Shown here in pieces: positions 21,981-34,400 of a DNA stretch of 64,000 nucleotides (the stretch's first letter is position 1; every line of letters starts with the position of its first letter). The notes under the pieces were generated by a model. It worked only from the letters and a program-made list of their open reading frames with translations, was not told where the DNA came from and made no database searches. Origin of the DNA: Isoetes taiwanensis (lineage: Eukaryota; Streptophyta; Lycopodiopsida; Isoetales; Isoetaceae); NCBI GenBank assembly GCA_021234155.1, contig JAJEKV010000274.1, positions 186,001 through 250,000 on the forward strand, in the 5' to 3' direction. Made by a program: the position numbers and the translations under genes.

Positions 21981-23374
21981 AAGGCTTTTATTTTGTGGAA
22001 TTGGATGTCAAGTACAAGGTAGCATGATTTGTATAGCTGTTTAGGGTCAGATGCAATTGATAAAATTTGTATGCTGATTCAGCTTTACGACATGTGGAGC
22101 ATCATTTAGGACTGGAGAAGTTATATGTCCTAGGCACCAATTGTGGTAAGCAAAAATGAACCAGAACGGGAGACGATCTCAAATCGTCCCTGCATAGCAC
22201 ACAAAATCCATAACCAAATCTGTTTATCCAAAAAAGTACAGCTTCACTGCCAATGGGCTCTGTTGGACTTTTAGGATAGTGTTTTTTCTGAAGTCATTGC
22301 GTCTTTGAATCCTCAAATTTCATTTTTAAGTCAGTAAATGTACTCGTTCCTTGACTTCATTTTTTGCTTGTCTCTTTTTTATGGATTTGACAGGTGACGT
22401 ACTTCTGCCTTCCAGCAAGTGACTTGACCGATGTGATTGCTCCATCATGTTATAGGTAAGTTACCTTGAAATGTGGTAAAAATTCAATAGAACATTCAAG
22501 TGGAGATTTACTACCAAAACAAAGTGAAGTCACACGTTCAAATATTGAAGTGCATTAAGGATAATATGTACCTAGAAACAATTTTTTGAAATGTTGTACT
22601 CGTGTGTACCATGTCCCCGTGCCCTAATTTATTAATATGGAAAGGAAGGAACATCATGAAAAGCAAGGCAACAATGTGTTCTTAAAACTAACATCGTGTT
22701 TGTTTCCCTTTCCAATATAAAAGACATTTTCAATGCTAATACTGTATTTAGCAGCCAAGGGCGAATACAGTTGCTTTGACTACACCAATGGCTTGGCAGT
22801 AACTACTAACTCTCCCCGACTTTTGCATTTAGTTCTTGAAAAACTTGAGTACATATCCTGAAAAACGCTAGCTACGAGGGATAAGATATAGAGTTTTAAT
22901 TGAAAAAATGGTTTTAACTCATTTTTCTTGCTACTGAGGCTAAATCTAGAAAATATTTGTTTTCAGGGGACAAAGCTGCTCCTGCTCCTATGCTCTGGCC
23001 AGTCGCCTTCACGCTTAACCTGGTGAGTGTATCATATAACATGAAATGGTAGTGGAATGGAGAAGTACTTACGTGATTTTTCCTTGCAAAATAGATTGGC
23101 CCAAAAGGTCTTGAATTTGGTCAATACTCGTTCGACTACCATAACATCTGAAATTTTTTATACGTTCACAGAAAATGGGGACAAGCAAGGTAGTGATTTT
23201 CATCTTTCATTTTATAGAGAGTTGATTTAATGTCGAGAATTCTCAAGGTGCCAAAACCATCCCTGTATCTACATGCTTTGCAGGTAGATGTTTCAAGGAA
23301 CCATCAGATTCACGGTTAAACTGAGGACCAAAATGCACAATGGAAGAAGGGGGTGCAAGATGAGAGGCGCAGCT
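21981..23374 (+). other. non-coding interval with exon-like pieces
   Basis: Two short plus-strand segments have both splice borders: 22394-22455 (acceptor TTGACAG, donor GTAAGT; VTYFCLPASDLTDVIAPSCY) and 22967-23022 (acceptor TTTTCAG, donor GTGAGT). Joined directly they do not give a long open frame, so the transcript model is uncertain. The gene is unrecognised. The rest is AT-rich. Confidence 0.3.
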
Positions 23375-23790
23375 ATGGGTTTGGACAGCGTGCTTCTGGC
23401 TGCTACACATGCCCATCCTTACGCAGCAGCACCCAGAAGCACGCACTCCCTCGCCCTCAGCGTCTTCGCCGCCATCCTCTCCGCCGTCTGCAATGGCACT
23501 TTCACCATCTTCTCCAAAATCGATTCCATCCATCGCGTTCATGTTGACCCCCTCATCTTCAACTTTTGGGCCTGGTTAGTCTCACCAAATTTTTTTTCCT
23601 CTCTTATCTTAAAATTCAATTCAATTCAATTCAATCTAATGTATTCTTTGTACTTATGCTTTGCTTTCTTTCAATTTGACTTCTCCTTTTTTAGTCCATC
23701 TTAGTTTTGAGTTGGCCATTGTTATTGCAGCCTCGGAATTGGCCTCCGTTGCTTCTTGGTCCTCGTGATTTTTGTTGTGTCGATTAGAAT
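23375..23790 (+). pseudogene. 5' fragment of a DMT/RhaT-like membrane transporter gene
   Basis: Exon 1 (23375-23574, 200 nt) starts MGLDSVLLAATHAHPYAAAP and has one predicted membrane helix (LALSVFAAILSAVCNGTF) followed by SKIDSIHRVHVDPLIFNFWA. The donor is GTTAGT at 23575, the acceptor TTATTGCAG at 23730, and exon 2 starts at 23731; joining them gives FNFWACLGIGL, a natural second membrane segment. Layout and the NGTF...SK...VDPLIFNFW pattern recall drug/metabolite transporter superfamily proteins. From about 23790 the sequence matches local repeat DNA (23861-23899 recurs at 24522-24558), so the gene is cut off. In-frame ATGs also occur upstream (23360, 23333), so the start is uncertain. Confidence 0.45.
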
Positions 23791-23976
23791 ACATCAGGCT
23801 ATAAGTGAAAACAGCCGATGCTTGATTTTCGTAGTCGAATACGAATACAAGAGGACATCCTTGCACTACGACTCGCATGAACACAACAACATCCCGATGA
23901 AAAACATAGGGAATATCCAGTTATAACACCTGGACCCCAAATAAAATTGTGTGCTATAGATGTTGGCTAGTGTACC

Positions 23977-24057
23977 TGCCGAGAGTTTATCGCCGGGATT
24001 AAAAAACCCCGCCCTTTCGGGTTTTCGAGGAAAAACCCTAGCGATAAAATCTCGGCA
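23977..24057. repeat. foldback element of 81 bp
   Basis: TGCCGAGAGTTTATCGC (23977-23993) is the near-perfect inverse of GCGATAAAATCTCGGCA (24041-24057). The loop contains CCCCGCCCTTTCGGG. Confidence 0.75.
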
Positions 24058-24186
24058 AGGGGCTTGGACAACGCAGGGCTGCTAAACGTTCCCAAAAAAA
24101 AAACCCACGCTCCACCGAGAATACCGAAGTCGCGCATCACCCCTGGACCTGCACATCACCAACAGAAAAACCAATAGAGAAAAAAC

Positions 24187-24282
24187 CTCGAAAAGCGAGG
24201 GGCTGGTCACGCGTGCCACGCGACAAAAAACAACATTTACACCTCGAAAAAGCGAGGGGCTGGTCACGCGTGCCACGCGACA
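24187..24282 (+). repeat. 40-bp direct repeat pair
   Basis: CCTCGAAAAGCGAGGGGCTG... GCCACGCGACA at 24187-24226 recurs at 24242-24282 with one extra A. The core GTCACGCGTGCCACGCGAC is partly palindromic. Confidence 0.8.
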
Positions 24283-24334
24283 ATTATAACAAATATGAAC
24301 ATATAAATAACAATTTTAAGGGGGGAAGGGTGGG

Positions 24335-24907
24335 AGCCATGGATACTGCCGAGAGATGAGAAAGCCCGATGAAATGTCGATGGCCGAACTCGCAATAAAG
24401 TAGCGATCCCTCAACCCGATGAACGGCCTAGAAATGCATCGCGATGCATGCATGCGACGATGTCAATGCATGCATCGCCTCGCGGCAAGAATGGCGATTC
24501 GCACATGAATCGATGGCATTCTTGCACTACATTCACATGAACACAACAACATCCCGATACCAGAGAACTTCAAATACTAGATCCGAGGAGAAAAGGTTGA
24601 AGATTGTCCTAGGCTGGACAAAAGGGCAAAGATAGAAGAGATTAGAAAGGATAGGAAAGGCCAAGAAAGCGTAGCTCATGCAAGAAGAAGCCCCTCCTCC
24701 GCATGAGATCAAAGAATAGAAGCCATGGATACTGCTGAGAGATGAGAAAGCGCCGATGAAATGTCGATGACGAACTCTGCAATAAGTAGCGATCCCTCAA
24801 CCTGATGAACGGCCTAGAAATGCATGCGATGCATGCATGCGACGCATGCAATGCATGCATGCTCGTCTCGTGCAAGAATGGCGATTCGCTACGCGAATCG
24901 ATGGCAT
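24335..24907 (+). repeat. duplicated ~185-bp unit rich in GCATGC palindromes
   Basis: Copy 1 (24335-24519) and copy 2 (24721-24907) both run AGCCATGGATACTGC ... GATGGCAT with scattered differences. Each contains clustered ATGCATGC steps. Copy 2 ends in a near-perfect palindrome GCGATTCGCTACGCGAATCG. A 38-bp segment with CATGAACACAACAACATCCC follows copy 1 and also occurs at 23861-23899. The 200-bp spacer between copies is unlike the unit. Confidence 0.8.
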
Positions 24908-24993
24908 CAGTTTTTCCCAATAAAAAACAAATGGTATATTCTCAAACAATGGTCTTTTATAGCGGTTAACATAGCTTATGTGAACATTGAGTT

Positions 24994-25193
24994 TTGCCTT
25001 TGCATATCTTAATTCCTTGGATATCAACAAAAGCTCTTGCTGCTTGTCTCGTTGTCCTAGAAGAGTGTTTTGGTGAAGCCATGTGGCAGTTGCCAATACT
25101 CCGGAATGAAACTTGGGCGAACAATTTTGCCCATCCGGTGAAGAAACATGTTGATTTGAATTCAGTGTTCAATTTAGTCAAGCATAGCAACAG
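24994..25193 (+). other. exon-like segment of an unrecognised gene
   Basis: An open frame with coding-like composition (LEECFGEAMWQLPILRNET then NNFAHPVKKHVDLNSVFNLV) ends at a donor-like ACAG/GTAATT at 25193. The 5' border is unclear (ATCAACAAAAG at 25033 is one candidate). No family recognised. Confidence 0.3.
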
Positions 25194-25345
25194 GTAATTT
25201 CTTTGGCTCCCTACATTACATTTTGTAGTGAAGGGAAGCAAAAGCCCCCTTTTCGCGCAATCGCTGGACCCTGCATTTCAAGCTTTTACCCTAAATTAAA
25301 AAGTCATTACTTGGAGCAGAATGTGAAGAAGCTGTTTCCATGTTA

Positions 25346-25486
25346 AGAGTGTCTTTTTATGAGACATTCTAGATATGATGGTGGCAATGTTGCCATCTCT
25401 GGAGTGGCGGAGGGCGATGTTGACATCTCTGGGATGGCGGAGGTGGTGTTGGCATCTTTGGAACGTCTCATAAAAGCACATCCTCT
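25346..25486. mobile_element. MITE, 141 bp, TA target duplication
   Basis: The terminal inverted repeats are AGAGTGTCTTTTTATGAGAC (left) and the inverse of GTCTCATAAAAGCACATCCTCT (right; two-base indel), flanked on each side by TA (25344-25345 and 25487-25488). TA duplication points to a Tc1/mariner (Stowaway-like) origin. The interior is made of a ~30-bp unit (GTTGCCATCTCTGGAGTGGC type) repeated about 2.5 times. Confidence 0.65.
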
Positions 25487-25493
25487 TATACAT

Positions 25494-28400
25494 AGCCGCA
25501 CATCAAATGCTGTTAAGTAACTTATAACTACTTCGTGAACCAGAAGATATATTGTATGATTAATACCTGCTGCTCAAACTATGTGATGATGATAAATTGG
25601 GACCTTATATCCCTCTCATCTAATACTACAAGAAATTTATCGAGGCAGCGTTGAATATTTCTCTTTATTGACTCGCGTATAGGGTTGAATTTGTCTAACC
25701 TCCTGCTTTGTGTCACTTCAAAACTAGAATATCTTTTTTTTTAATTGAAGGCTTATAAGTATATTTATATAAGTATATGTACAAAACTACTTTTTACAGG
25801 GAAGTATAATCCATATAGTTTTTGGCTTAAGATAATCAAAAAAGAAGCCCAGGATAAATGCATAAGACCGCGACATTTTAGTAGTAACTGTCCAGAAGTA
25901 TAATAATATCAAACTAAAAGTGAGATTTGAGGTTCAGGTTTCCTGATTTTCGGCCTCTGCCTCTGACCATAGTTGAGAGGGTACAGAAAATGCATATACA
26001 TGATTCCGCCATCGTCATATTAAACCTCCCCTTGTTGTCTTTGGCTTCACAGATCATACCCCTTCGAGCATCATAGCTTTGATCACAAGCAGACACATGG
26101 CTCATTATGCCCTTCCGGGTCCGGCAAAACTAGAATATCTTGAAGTCAAGCATGCACTAATCGACAATGTTGATTTTTATGATCCAACGCATTGGGCAAG
26201 GGGGGATTTATACCAGAGTTCTATGTTTTTCAACTACTTGATCCAATCCAAGCACAAAACAAACTTCTCCAAGGCATCATGTTAAATGCTTTAGGCAACT
26301 TACATACAGGGGCTCAAAGAGGCTCAATGTTGATTTGACTATACAAAAGTTCAAAAATGTTTGGTAGTTTGATCTTTTACAAAATTTTATCTTTTAGTTT
26401 TTCTTTTGTGACAGGCGGGTTATAGGTCATGACCATAAGAAGATCAACACTCGTCAAGATTGCCACCAACCTTAGCCTAGATCACAATAGTTCACCGCGA
26501 ATAATAACCAATGTCAATGAACCGAATCCCTCAACATCACCAGCTTCCTTCTCTAGAAAAGAATATGGAATAAACTGTCCACAACAACCTAAACATGCCA
26601 AATGGGAATTCCAATATATATGCACATTAACATTAGGATATCAGCTCTTAGATTATTTGTGAAGATCAAATTTGCCATAAGAATTTATGGGAACTACTTT
26701 ACTTGGAGAAAATAAGAATGTCCAATGTCCTTGAATTTCGAATTAAACCATGATTCTTTTGAAAAAGGCAGCTAGTGAATACCACAAATTTTATAAGCAG
26801 CATTGGTGAATTCAAATAAGACAGAGATCTAATATCTGGATGAATATCCAAATAGCTTCATATGGTGTAATGAACAAAAGGATCGTAGAATGCAAGCTCT
26901 GCCTCCTAATGATTTTCATACAAATACCGGCGACCAAAATCTTCAATGTATGGTGTGACCTCCTCCTCCCCCCCTTCCCCCTCCCCCTCCCCTCCAAAGA
27001 CTACAGTCACATTTAAGCACACGTACATAAGGCAAGAGCATATTTCTAGATATCCACCCTGTTTTTTATGCAAGGCCACATCAGTTATTTCAAATTTATA
27101 AACTTGAATAAAACAGTGTAAAGTAACTTATTAACAAGTAAAATATGTAAAATATAGGCCCTCATTGGTATCGGTATGTGACCTGCATGAGCAGATGTGA
27201 ACATAACTAGTACTCTGGATTTACTCATATGATGTATTAATAAAAGTAAGCCCAGTTACCTTTCTTTCGCCGTCATTTCGTATATCTCCACTGACTTGTT
27301 GTTTCCAAGTTCAGTTTGAACACTTAGTTAAAGGGACCATTTTTTTTTTTTTTAAGTTAACACAAACTATTACATCTAATACTTTTAAAATAAAATCCCC
27401 CTGAAACCCCCTTTGGTTTGGGTGTATATTCACACAGGAGGTGCTCGGGGTATCGAGAGCTATTGGATGGGCATATTTGCAAGTTATTCCAAGATCTAGA
27501 CCATAGATAACGATCCTCATTTATGGAGTATGCTCGAGCTAAGAATATCATATGCACCTGCTGCATATCATTCCAGGTGGTGAGGGATATCATCAGACCC
27601 CAGACCTCAACTCAATATAAGAGAACGAACTCCACTAAGGCCCAAAACAAGTGCAACTAATGGCCCCAGGTAGTGTCTCAAATTCAAAATACGAGGAATT
27701 TTCTTTTGGCAACTTCTTAAACATTTGTCACAAAATCTCAAAATCAAGTTCTCAGTTGACAGGATCTGCGAGAAGTGCGGGAAAGATAACATGACGGAAG
27801 AGTTAACAATGTTGGGTGACATTGACACTGGTGCAAGACGCTAAATATGACAATGACAGGAGCATTGCTTGACAAATTCCTCGGTTATCCATTAGGAGGG
27901 GCATTGGCTACAATGAAGGCGGATCCTCGTTCATTGCGCCAAAGCGTATTGACGAGCCGAGGTAAATGCTCGTTCGAGCTAAACCACGGACTCCAAATCA
28001 CTGCCTTCGACAGGGCCTCGTCTCATTCATCACGTATTCAAAAAACATATAACCTAAATTTACTGAACGAATATCATATGTATTGTTCAGAACTCGAGCC
28101 ACAACTATTAAGCAATAAAAGACATGCGTTTGCATTTTTAAGTAGCTTTGCTTTGCTTGCAACTTTAATGCATTGATGCTATTAGATTCTTAGCAACCTT
28201 CTTCAATCTATAATATGGAGTTCTTCCTTCATGTCTTGAACTAAATTGACATGCAAAACCATTGACAGTTTCTAAGTCCTTTTGCGTTATCTATTACCCT
28301 CTAAATTATAGGGAATTAACGTTCTCTTCCAAACACTCAAGTGATGTGTACAACATTCTTTGATTATGAGATAAAGCAGTGTCTATTACCATCTAAGCTA

Positions 28401-28796
28401 GGAATTACCGTCCTGTTGTTAGCATGAGCCGTCAAGCATGACACCATCTACCTCTTGAAGGAGCAACTTCTAAACACCATGATCGAGGAGGACTTGAAGT
28501 GTTTTAGCACGGAATATATACTTTTGAATATTTTCACACCATTGAAAATCCTGCAGTAGCTTATGATAGTTTAAGAAGCAACAAATAAGTTGTTCCACCC
28601 ATGGAATACTTTTCATCGATTTACTTCTTGTACTTTTACTTTGCTCGTATCTCCATTTAGTATTCTCATTTCTTTGAAGATTTAATATGATTGATTTTTG
28701 TAACAATGGCATTTGGTTCTCCATTAATATGTAAATGCTTTCAGCATGTTATTAAATTTCCTGATGGTTTCTACCCAAAATTAACTGACACCAACC
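25494..28796. other. non-coding interval, no gene recognised
   Basis: AT-rich DNA. Frames such as 26079-26285, 26429-26662 and 27847-28176 lack domains, and I cannot support them. A pyrimidine tract of C and T lies at 26961-26996, and a T-run at 27340-27353 is followed by AAATCCCCCTGAAACCCCCT near 27393, a motif close to one at 51398. Confidence 0.45.
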
Positions 28797-29080
28797 AAGT
28801 TAAACGTGCATATTAGAAATGGGATTATTACATCAGCAAAGCGCTTAAACACGCATATTCGAATTGGTTCTTTTGTACCATTGAGTACTCTATTCTTAAT
28901 ATTTGTATGCATTCACTAAGAAAATAAAAGCATCTACAAGTTAAACGTGCATATTAGAAATGGGATTATTACATCAGCAAAGCACTAAACACGCATATTC
29001 GAAATGGAATTGTTATATTACCAAAGCACGAATTGGTTCTTTTGTACCATTGGGTACTCTATTCTTAATATTTGTATGCA
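28797..29080 (+). repeat. direct duplication of ~115 bp
   Basis: Copy 1 at 28797-28911 and copy 2 at 28938-29080 share AAGTTAAACGTGCATATTAG through TATTTGTATGCA. Copy 2 carries about 28 extra bases in the middle. Confidence 0.85.
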
Positions 29081-29493
29081 CTATTCATACTGGTCCTGTA
29101 CAATCTCCATTACTATTATAACTACAAAAATCATTCTTCATGAATGGCTAATATGTTTTAGACAAAGATCATAATCCCGTCAATCCCAATTGGTCTATGC
29201 ACTGAGCTTCGCAAGCCTCTTCTTGGTCCATGTACAATTCATAAATAAAGGAAAAGAAACACAACAAAACACAAAACAAAACCCCACGTTCAAACCATTA
29301 ATAAGCCCCAACACATGACAACAAGAGCCATGAAAACGAAACGACAACAAGAAACATGAAAACACACTCTTCTGCTACCGTAGGGCAACCCTCCGTGCGC
29401 AGCACCTTGTTTTTTTCCCCAGACTTTTAGGTATTGTTGCTGCTTTGCTACTGTTGGCATATTGCTAGCTACACAGTTTCTTCTAAAGCTGCT

Positions 29494-29974
29494 ATGAATC
29501 CACAAAAGTTAGAAGGACTTAGACTAGAAGCAGAGCCTCACATGAGCCCTAAAGAAGGACCTAGGCTAGAAGCAGAGCCTCACATGCACCCAGAGGCCGA
29601 GTCCTCTACTCAGATGCAGAGGAAAAGATCAAGACCCCAACAGCCATGGTCTTCCTTAAGACCCGCTTTGATGAATTGGCTCTGTGAGCGAATATGCGCC
29701 GCCACCCCATCTGAGTTAGAGTTGATTACTACAACAAACGAAGGATGGCTAGACTTCCACTCAACTCTCTGCTCGCAGGAGGGACGGAATGGCTCACGCA
29801 TTCCATAGCCAACATGAGATGGACCTTTGGAGGGGGGTGGAAGAACCGCGTGAAGGTGAGGAGGTACCAGATATTAACCAGTACCTGCCTTCTGCTCCTG
29901 GGCCAGCAGGTGATTGGATGAACCCTGGTCCAAACGTGGTGGTGGAGGATCAGGACGATTACTTAAACCCATGA
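29494..29974 (+). pseudogene. unrecognised acidic reading frame, one frameshift
   Basis: The ATG at 29494 opens 104 codons with a 14-residue internal duplication (RLEAEPHMSPKEGP / RLEAEPHMHPEAE). It overlaps at 29789 a second frame of 61 codons (MAHAFHSQHEMDLWRG, then acidic and Pro-rich to LNP). Composition looks coding in both, so one frameshifted gene is plausible. The acidic, Pro-rich style resembles ORFs B and C at 15-17 kb, but I found no shared motif. Confidence 0.3.
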
Positions 29975-31053
29975 GCTTCGAATACACTACTATCTACATT
30001 ATTTTTTTTCCCTAAGATATCAGATGCACATGAATGAACCAACGTCTTAATAGAATTTTGGGGGTTGTGTTGCCGCATTGAGTTGTTTGTGTAATAGTTA
30101 GGTATGCGAGTGACTCAAAACATCTGCACATGCAATATATTTGATATCTGGACCTCTTGTCAGACCTTCTTTTCTTTGAACATCATAGTAGATAAAACCA
30201 TGGTGATCACTGAAAAGAAGGGCCTGATGTAGAGGGACAGATGCCAATTAGGATTAGTGGACTAACTGTCATCCCTTTCACCTTGGCTTAGGCTCTTTTG
30301 TTTGTCCTGTTTGATGTATCTAAAGTGCCCTCTAGGATGAGGTCGCCCACTCATTTTAGGTGGCGCTTTAGATATATCAAATAGGAAAATCGAAAAGGGA
30401 GTAAGCCTGGAGTGCGACCCTCTTGAATGGTTGTCAGTTCACCAGGCTTGATATTGTTCGTGGCAAACAATATAGATTTCTCGAAATTCTTGTTACCTCC
30501 TTTAGAAAGAGCGAGCTTTGCTCTCGCTCTCTTTTGGGGTCTCTCTGTGTCAATGTAGCTTAGTTACGTTGCTAGGTTATATTACACAAAGAGGCTCCAA
30601 ATAGGAGGTTGAGCAGAAATCGTTTGTTCTAGAGGTAAAAGTTCTCGTATGCAAGTTGCTATGACGTCAGAGGTGAGAGCGTACCCTAATTTCAAGCCAA
30701 AGTGGTGCCTGAGCCGCCAAATCATGGAATATCCTAACTACTGCTATTGATGGAGAACCTTGAGCAGCACTGTGACTTGAAATTAGAGGACGCATCCCCT
30801 TCGGCGTCGTGGTGGATTGTACAAGGACGGAGGTAACAAGGTTTTTGAGTACTCTATTTTTATTGTGGTCGCGGATGATATCAGCCTAGTGGTTGCTTGC
30901 GATTCTGTGGGTTCATTAGAGATTAGTGATTGATGAGTTCAAAATGTCAAACCCGAATATCACTTGTGGATCGTCCCATCCACTGGATAGGTAAGGCGTA
31001 ACTCTGATATGCCAACTGTGCGTTTGAATGCCATCGGGATCGTGTATCTGTAC
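29975..31053. other. non-coding interval
   Basis: No gene recognised. A short hairpin GAGCGAG...CTCGCTC lies at 30511-30530. Confidence 0.45.
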
Positions 31054-31128
31054 CTCCATTCCTTTGGGCGGCACCTGCCATGTAAACCCATTAGGTATAT
31101 AGAGCATGTGCCACCCAAAGGAATGGAG
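31054..31128. repeat. 75-bp inverted repeat
   Basis: CTCCATTCCTTTGGGCGGCAC (31054-31074) is inverted at 31108-31128 with one mismatch; the loop is 33 bp. It lies immediately beyond the pentamer tract at the presumed 3' end of the LINE. Confidence 0.8.
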
Positions 31129-31134
31129 TGCAGA

Positions 31135-31159
31135 TATAGAATAGAATAGAATAGAATAT
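31135..31159 (-). repeat. ATTCT pentamer tract, likely LINE 3' tail
   Basis: Four to five units of TAGAA on plus (TTCTA on minus). Many LINEs end in short simple repeats instead of poly(A). Its place ~240 bp beyond the ORF2 stop fits a LINE 3' end. Confidence 0.45.
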
Positions 31160-31377
31160 ACATTAATGTCCCTTGTGCCGTGAGGCCCCTGGACTTGTGT
31201 AGCATGGGCGAGCTCCCTAAAAGGGAGTTACTAGCACATCACGCTGTTATGATGTAGCCTTTTCTGAAGGCTGACTTTTTCCTATTATTACCAGCATCCC
31301 ACTTTACTTCGGCTTCGTGGCCGTGCAGTGATGCGTCGTTATCAATCAGCTTTTAACTGAACAATTTGTATGGGGTT

Positions 31378-31403
31378 TATGATCCGCTTTTGTGCGGATC
31401 ATA
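31378..31403 (-). other. stem-loop in LINE 3' end
   Basis: TATGATCCGC (31378-31387) pairs perfectly with GCGGATCATA (31394-31403) over a six-base loop. It overlaps the ORF2 stop region (31399). LINE reverse transcriptases of several clades recognise 3' stem-loops; that role here is inferred. Confidence 0.5.
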
Positions 31404-34400
31404 TTACAAACCCTCTTTCACTGTGTACTTCTCTGTGTCTGGTCATCATTCCCTGGATCGCGTCTGCCAAATCTCGAAGTGATTCTGTTATTGTCATCAG
31501 AATATATACCGGTTCCCCCCATCTTATATTTCTGTATCTGTCTCTGATGTCTCCGTATATCGGGCAATGGCAATCATTAATCATGTGGTTCTCATCCTCT
31601 ACTCTCCCATTGTCACAGATTCTGCATATCCGATCCTCCTTTCTATTCCTCTCCACCTGTCTTTTTCGATTCTCAGATCATGACTCCCCATCCTGAATCT
31701 AGCCAAGATATCTCTTCTGGTTTTTCCCAGTATGTTATCCCGATACATCTGGTGTCCTACTTGCTGATCTGGGTTGAAAACTGTCATGAGCCAGGTTGTC
31801 TTGGGTCCTGTGTGTTTTTACAGCCATGCTCTTGTGGCTCTGTCTGCCCACTCGTCATTCCACTGCCCTTCATTTATTAGGTCGCTCAGGTTTAATCCCA
31901 TCTCTCTGGTCCAATTTGCCACATCTTTAAACCATCCGCTGCCTATGAGTATGTGTGATTTTGCTGACTCGGTGATTGCAATACTAGACAATTTCCCCTG
32001 AAGGTCTACTGCATTGTCCCTAATCAGGTACCTTATGGTTCTCTCCCATGCTCTCACCTCCATTGGTTTTTGCCCTGTTTCGAGGACCATGATTGTCAGT
32101 GGCGTATTTTACCTTCTTTAAATTCCTGCCTGTGCCACTGCCTAAGGATTCCTTCCTGTTTTTCCCATTTTCTGTCTGTTAGGCCTGGCCCCCAAGCTTC
32201 TGCCCCATATAATTGAGTAGTGGCTACTACTGCACTGAATAAGTAACATTTGATGTCCCAGTCAATTATTCTGCTTCTGTTGCATAAATTCTTCATATTG
32301 AAATAACTCCCTATAACTGATTGGAACCTGGTGTCTGCCCCCTTGGCCCACTTCCCTGTGCCATGCGCATCGTACCCTAGATATCTGTATTCCGTTGCTT
32401 CCTCTATTTCTTTTTCCTTATATCTGAAGGGTCTATGCCTGTTCTTATGGCCAAAGATGACTATCTTAGTTTTTGCTAGATTTTACCGGGTCGGCCGGTT
32501 TCTTCACAGAATTGTTCTAGAATTTTTAGCAGTCTGTGCATCCCTTTATTTTTTGTGGCCATCATACTCAGATCATCAGCGTATAGCATAATCGGTACCT
32601 TCGTGTCTCCTAACGTAGGGGCGTATTCTTCCCCTTGTTGTTCTGCTATGTAGCCCTGCAAAGCATCTATGTATATTCCAAATAGAGTTGGGGATAGCAG
32701 GCAACCCTGTTTAACGCCTGTGTCACAGTTTATTGGCTGTCCTTCTTGCTCTATCTTGGCATATACCCTATGGTATAGTCTTGCAATCGATCCTACCATG
32801 TTTCTTGGGGCTTGCATGTCCATCAACCTTTGTAATAGCTTTTCCCTCGGGACTGTGTCGAATACTTTCCTGAAATCTACAAAGCAGCAGACGATCTTTC
32901 TTCCCTGTGCTTTGTTCTGTTCTATTAATATCCGAAGGTTTACTAGGTGGTCGGTGGTTGAGTGTTCCAGCCTGAATCCTGCTTGCCCTTGTGCTCTCAT
33001 GTTTCCTTTTTCTGCCCATTTCTTTAATTTGTTATCCAGTGCCTTTCCAAACCATTTTGCGAAAATGGAACTCACCATTATTGTTCTATAGTTTCCGGGA
33101 TCTTGCCTGCTTCCTGCCTTATGCAGAGGTATGACTCTATTGTATGTCCACCTGTCTGGAAGCCCTGTATGTATGATGCCGTTGAAAATGTCTGTGACCT
33201 GTCTGCCAATTTTTGTCTCAGCACATTTCAGTAATTCCAGGTCAGACCGTATAGATCCGGGGCTTTGTGGTTAGCCATCCTGTTGAGAGCTACCATTACC
33301 TCTTGCATGTTGAAGCATGGTTTGTCCGAATCCTGCAACATTGGTATTGATACAGGGGGTGCCCCTGTCTTATAAAATTTCTCCAGGTATTTCTCCCATC
33401 CTGATGTTCCAATACCGTCCTGCTCATTCCCTGTTTTCATATTATCCCCTCCCTTCTTTTTGAATCCCCTCCAAAATCTTCGGGGCTGTTTCTTCAACAA
33501 TTTTGCCATATACCATTGATGTTGCAGCAGGTTATTATTCCGTTTTATCTTCAGTAGTCTTATGTATGCTGCTTTTTCTGTCTGGTATGTCTCCTTCCCT
33601 ATATGCTCTTTGGTTTTTCTTTTTTGCTCTCTGCACTCGTCATCGTACCATACTGATGCTTTGAAGGCCTTGTTCTTTCTGGTTCTGTTCTTTTTCCCAA
33701 ACACCTCTGTTGCTACTCTCACCATGATGTCATTGAGTGTATTACCATTGTCATTCGCATTGTGTTTTCCCCATTTCCATTTTCCCATTTCCTCCCTGAC
33801 TGTTTGTATGAATGTATCTGTGTATTTTCCTTGAAATTGGATCCTCACCCTCGCTTTCTTTTCCTTCTTTTCCCCTGTGTTATTGATCTGTGTCGTCCTA
33901 CCTCCTTTGAGTGTTAATTTGATCGGTCTATGACTTTCCCTTTTTCCAGTCGGCCAGTCCTGTAGCATTAGTCCTACTACTCTTTCTACTGCTTGATCGT
34001 GCAAAATTACATAATCTACTATGCTTTTACCATGTGCATTCTGACTCGTAAAGCTCCCTGATCCCCTCCATTTTTTCACTCCATTAGCTATGATTACCCC
34101 TGTTGCCGTGCAGACTTCCAGCAGCAATTCGCCTTTAGCGTTGACCTCTGCCTTATCCTCTGTATCTCTCTGCCATTCCTGTGTTCTTGCTGTGTATATT
34201 ATCTGACCATCCTTTTCATCAATGTTCATGATTTGTGCCTGTTCCTGTCTGGTTCTGGCATTTAAGTCCCCTACTAGTATTATTGGCCCCTGTTCTTTCC
34301 ATTTCATCATACTTTCCCCTAGGTCCAGCAACTCTAGCTTGTTACTGTTTGGCGGATAATATGCAATTATTAGAAATATGTCTTGTTTGTTTTTCAATTG

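Noticed and set aside
27847-28176. 109-codon frame starting MTMTGALLDKFLGYPLGG
   Set aside because: No homologous family recognised and no splice or promoter context; cannot be told from chance.
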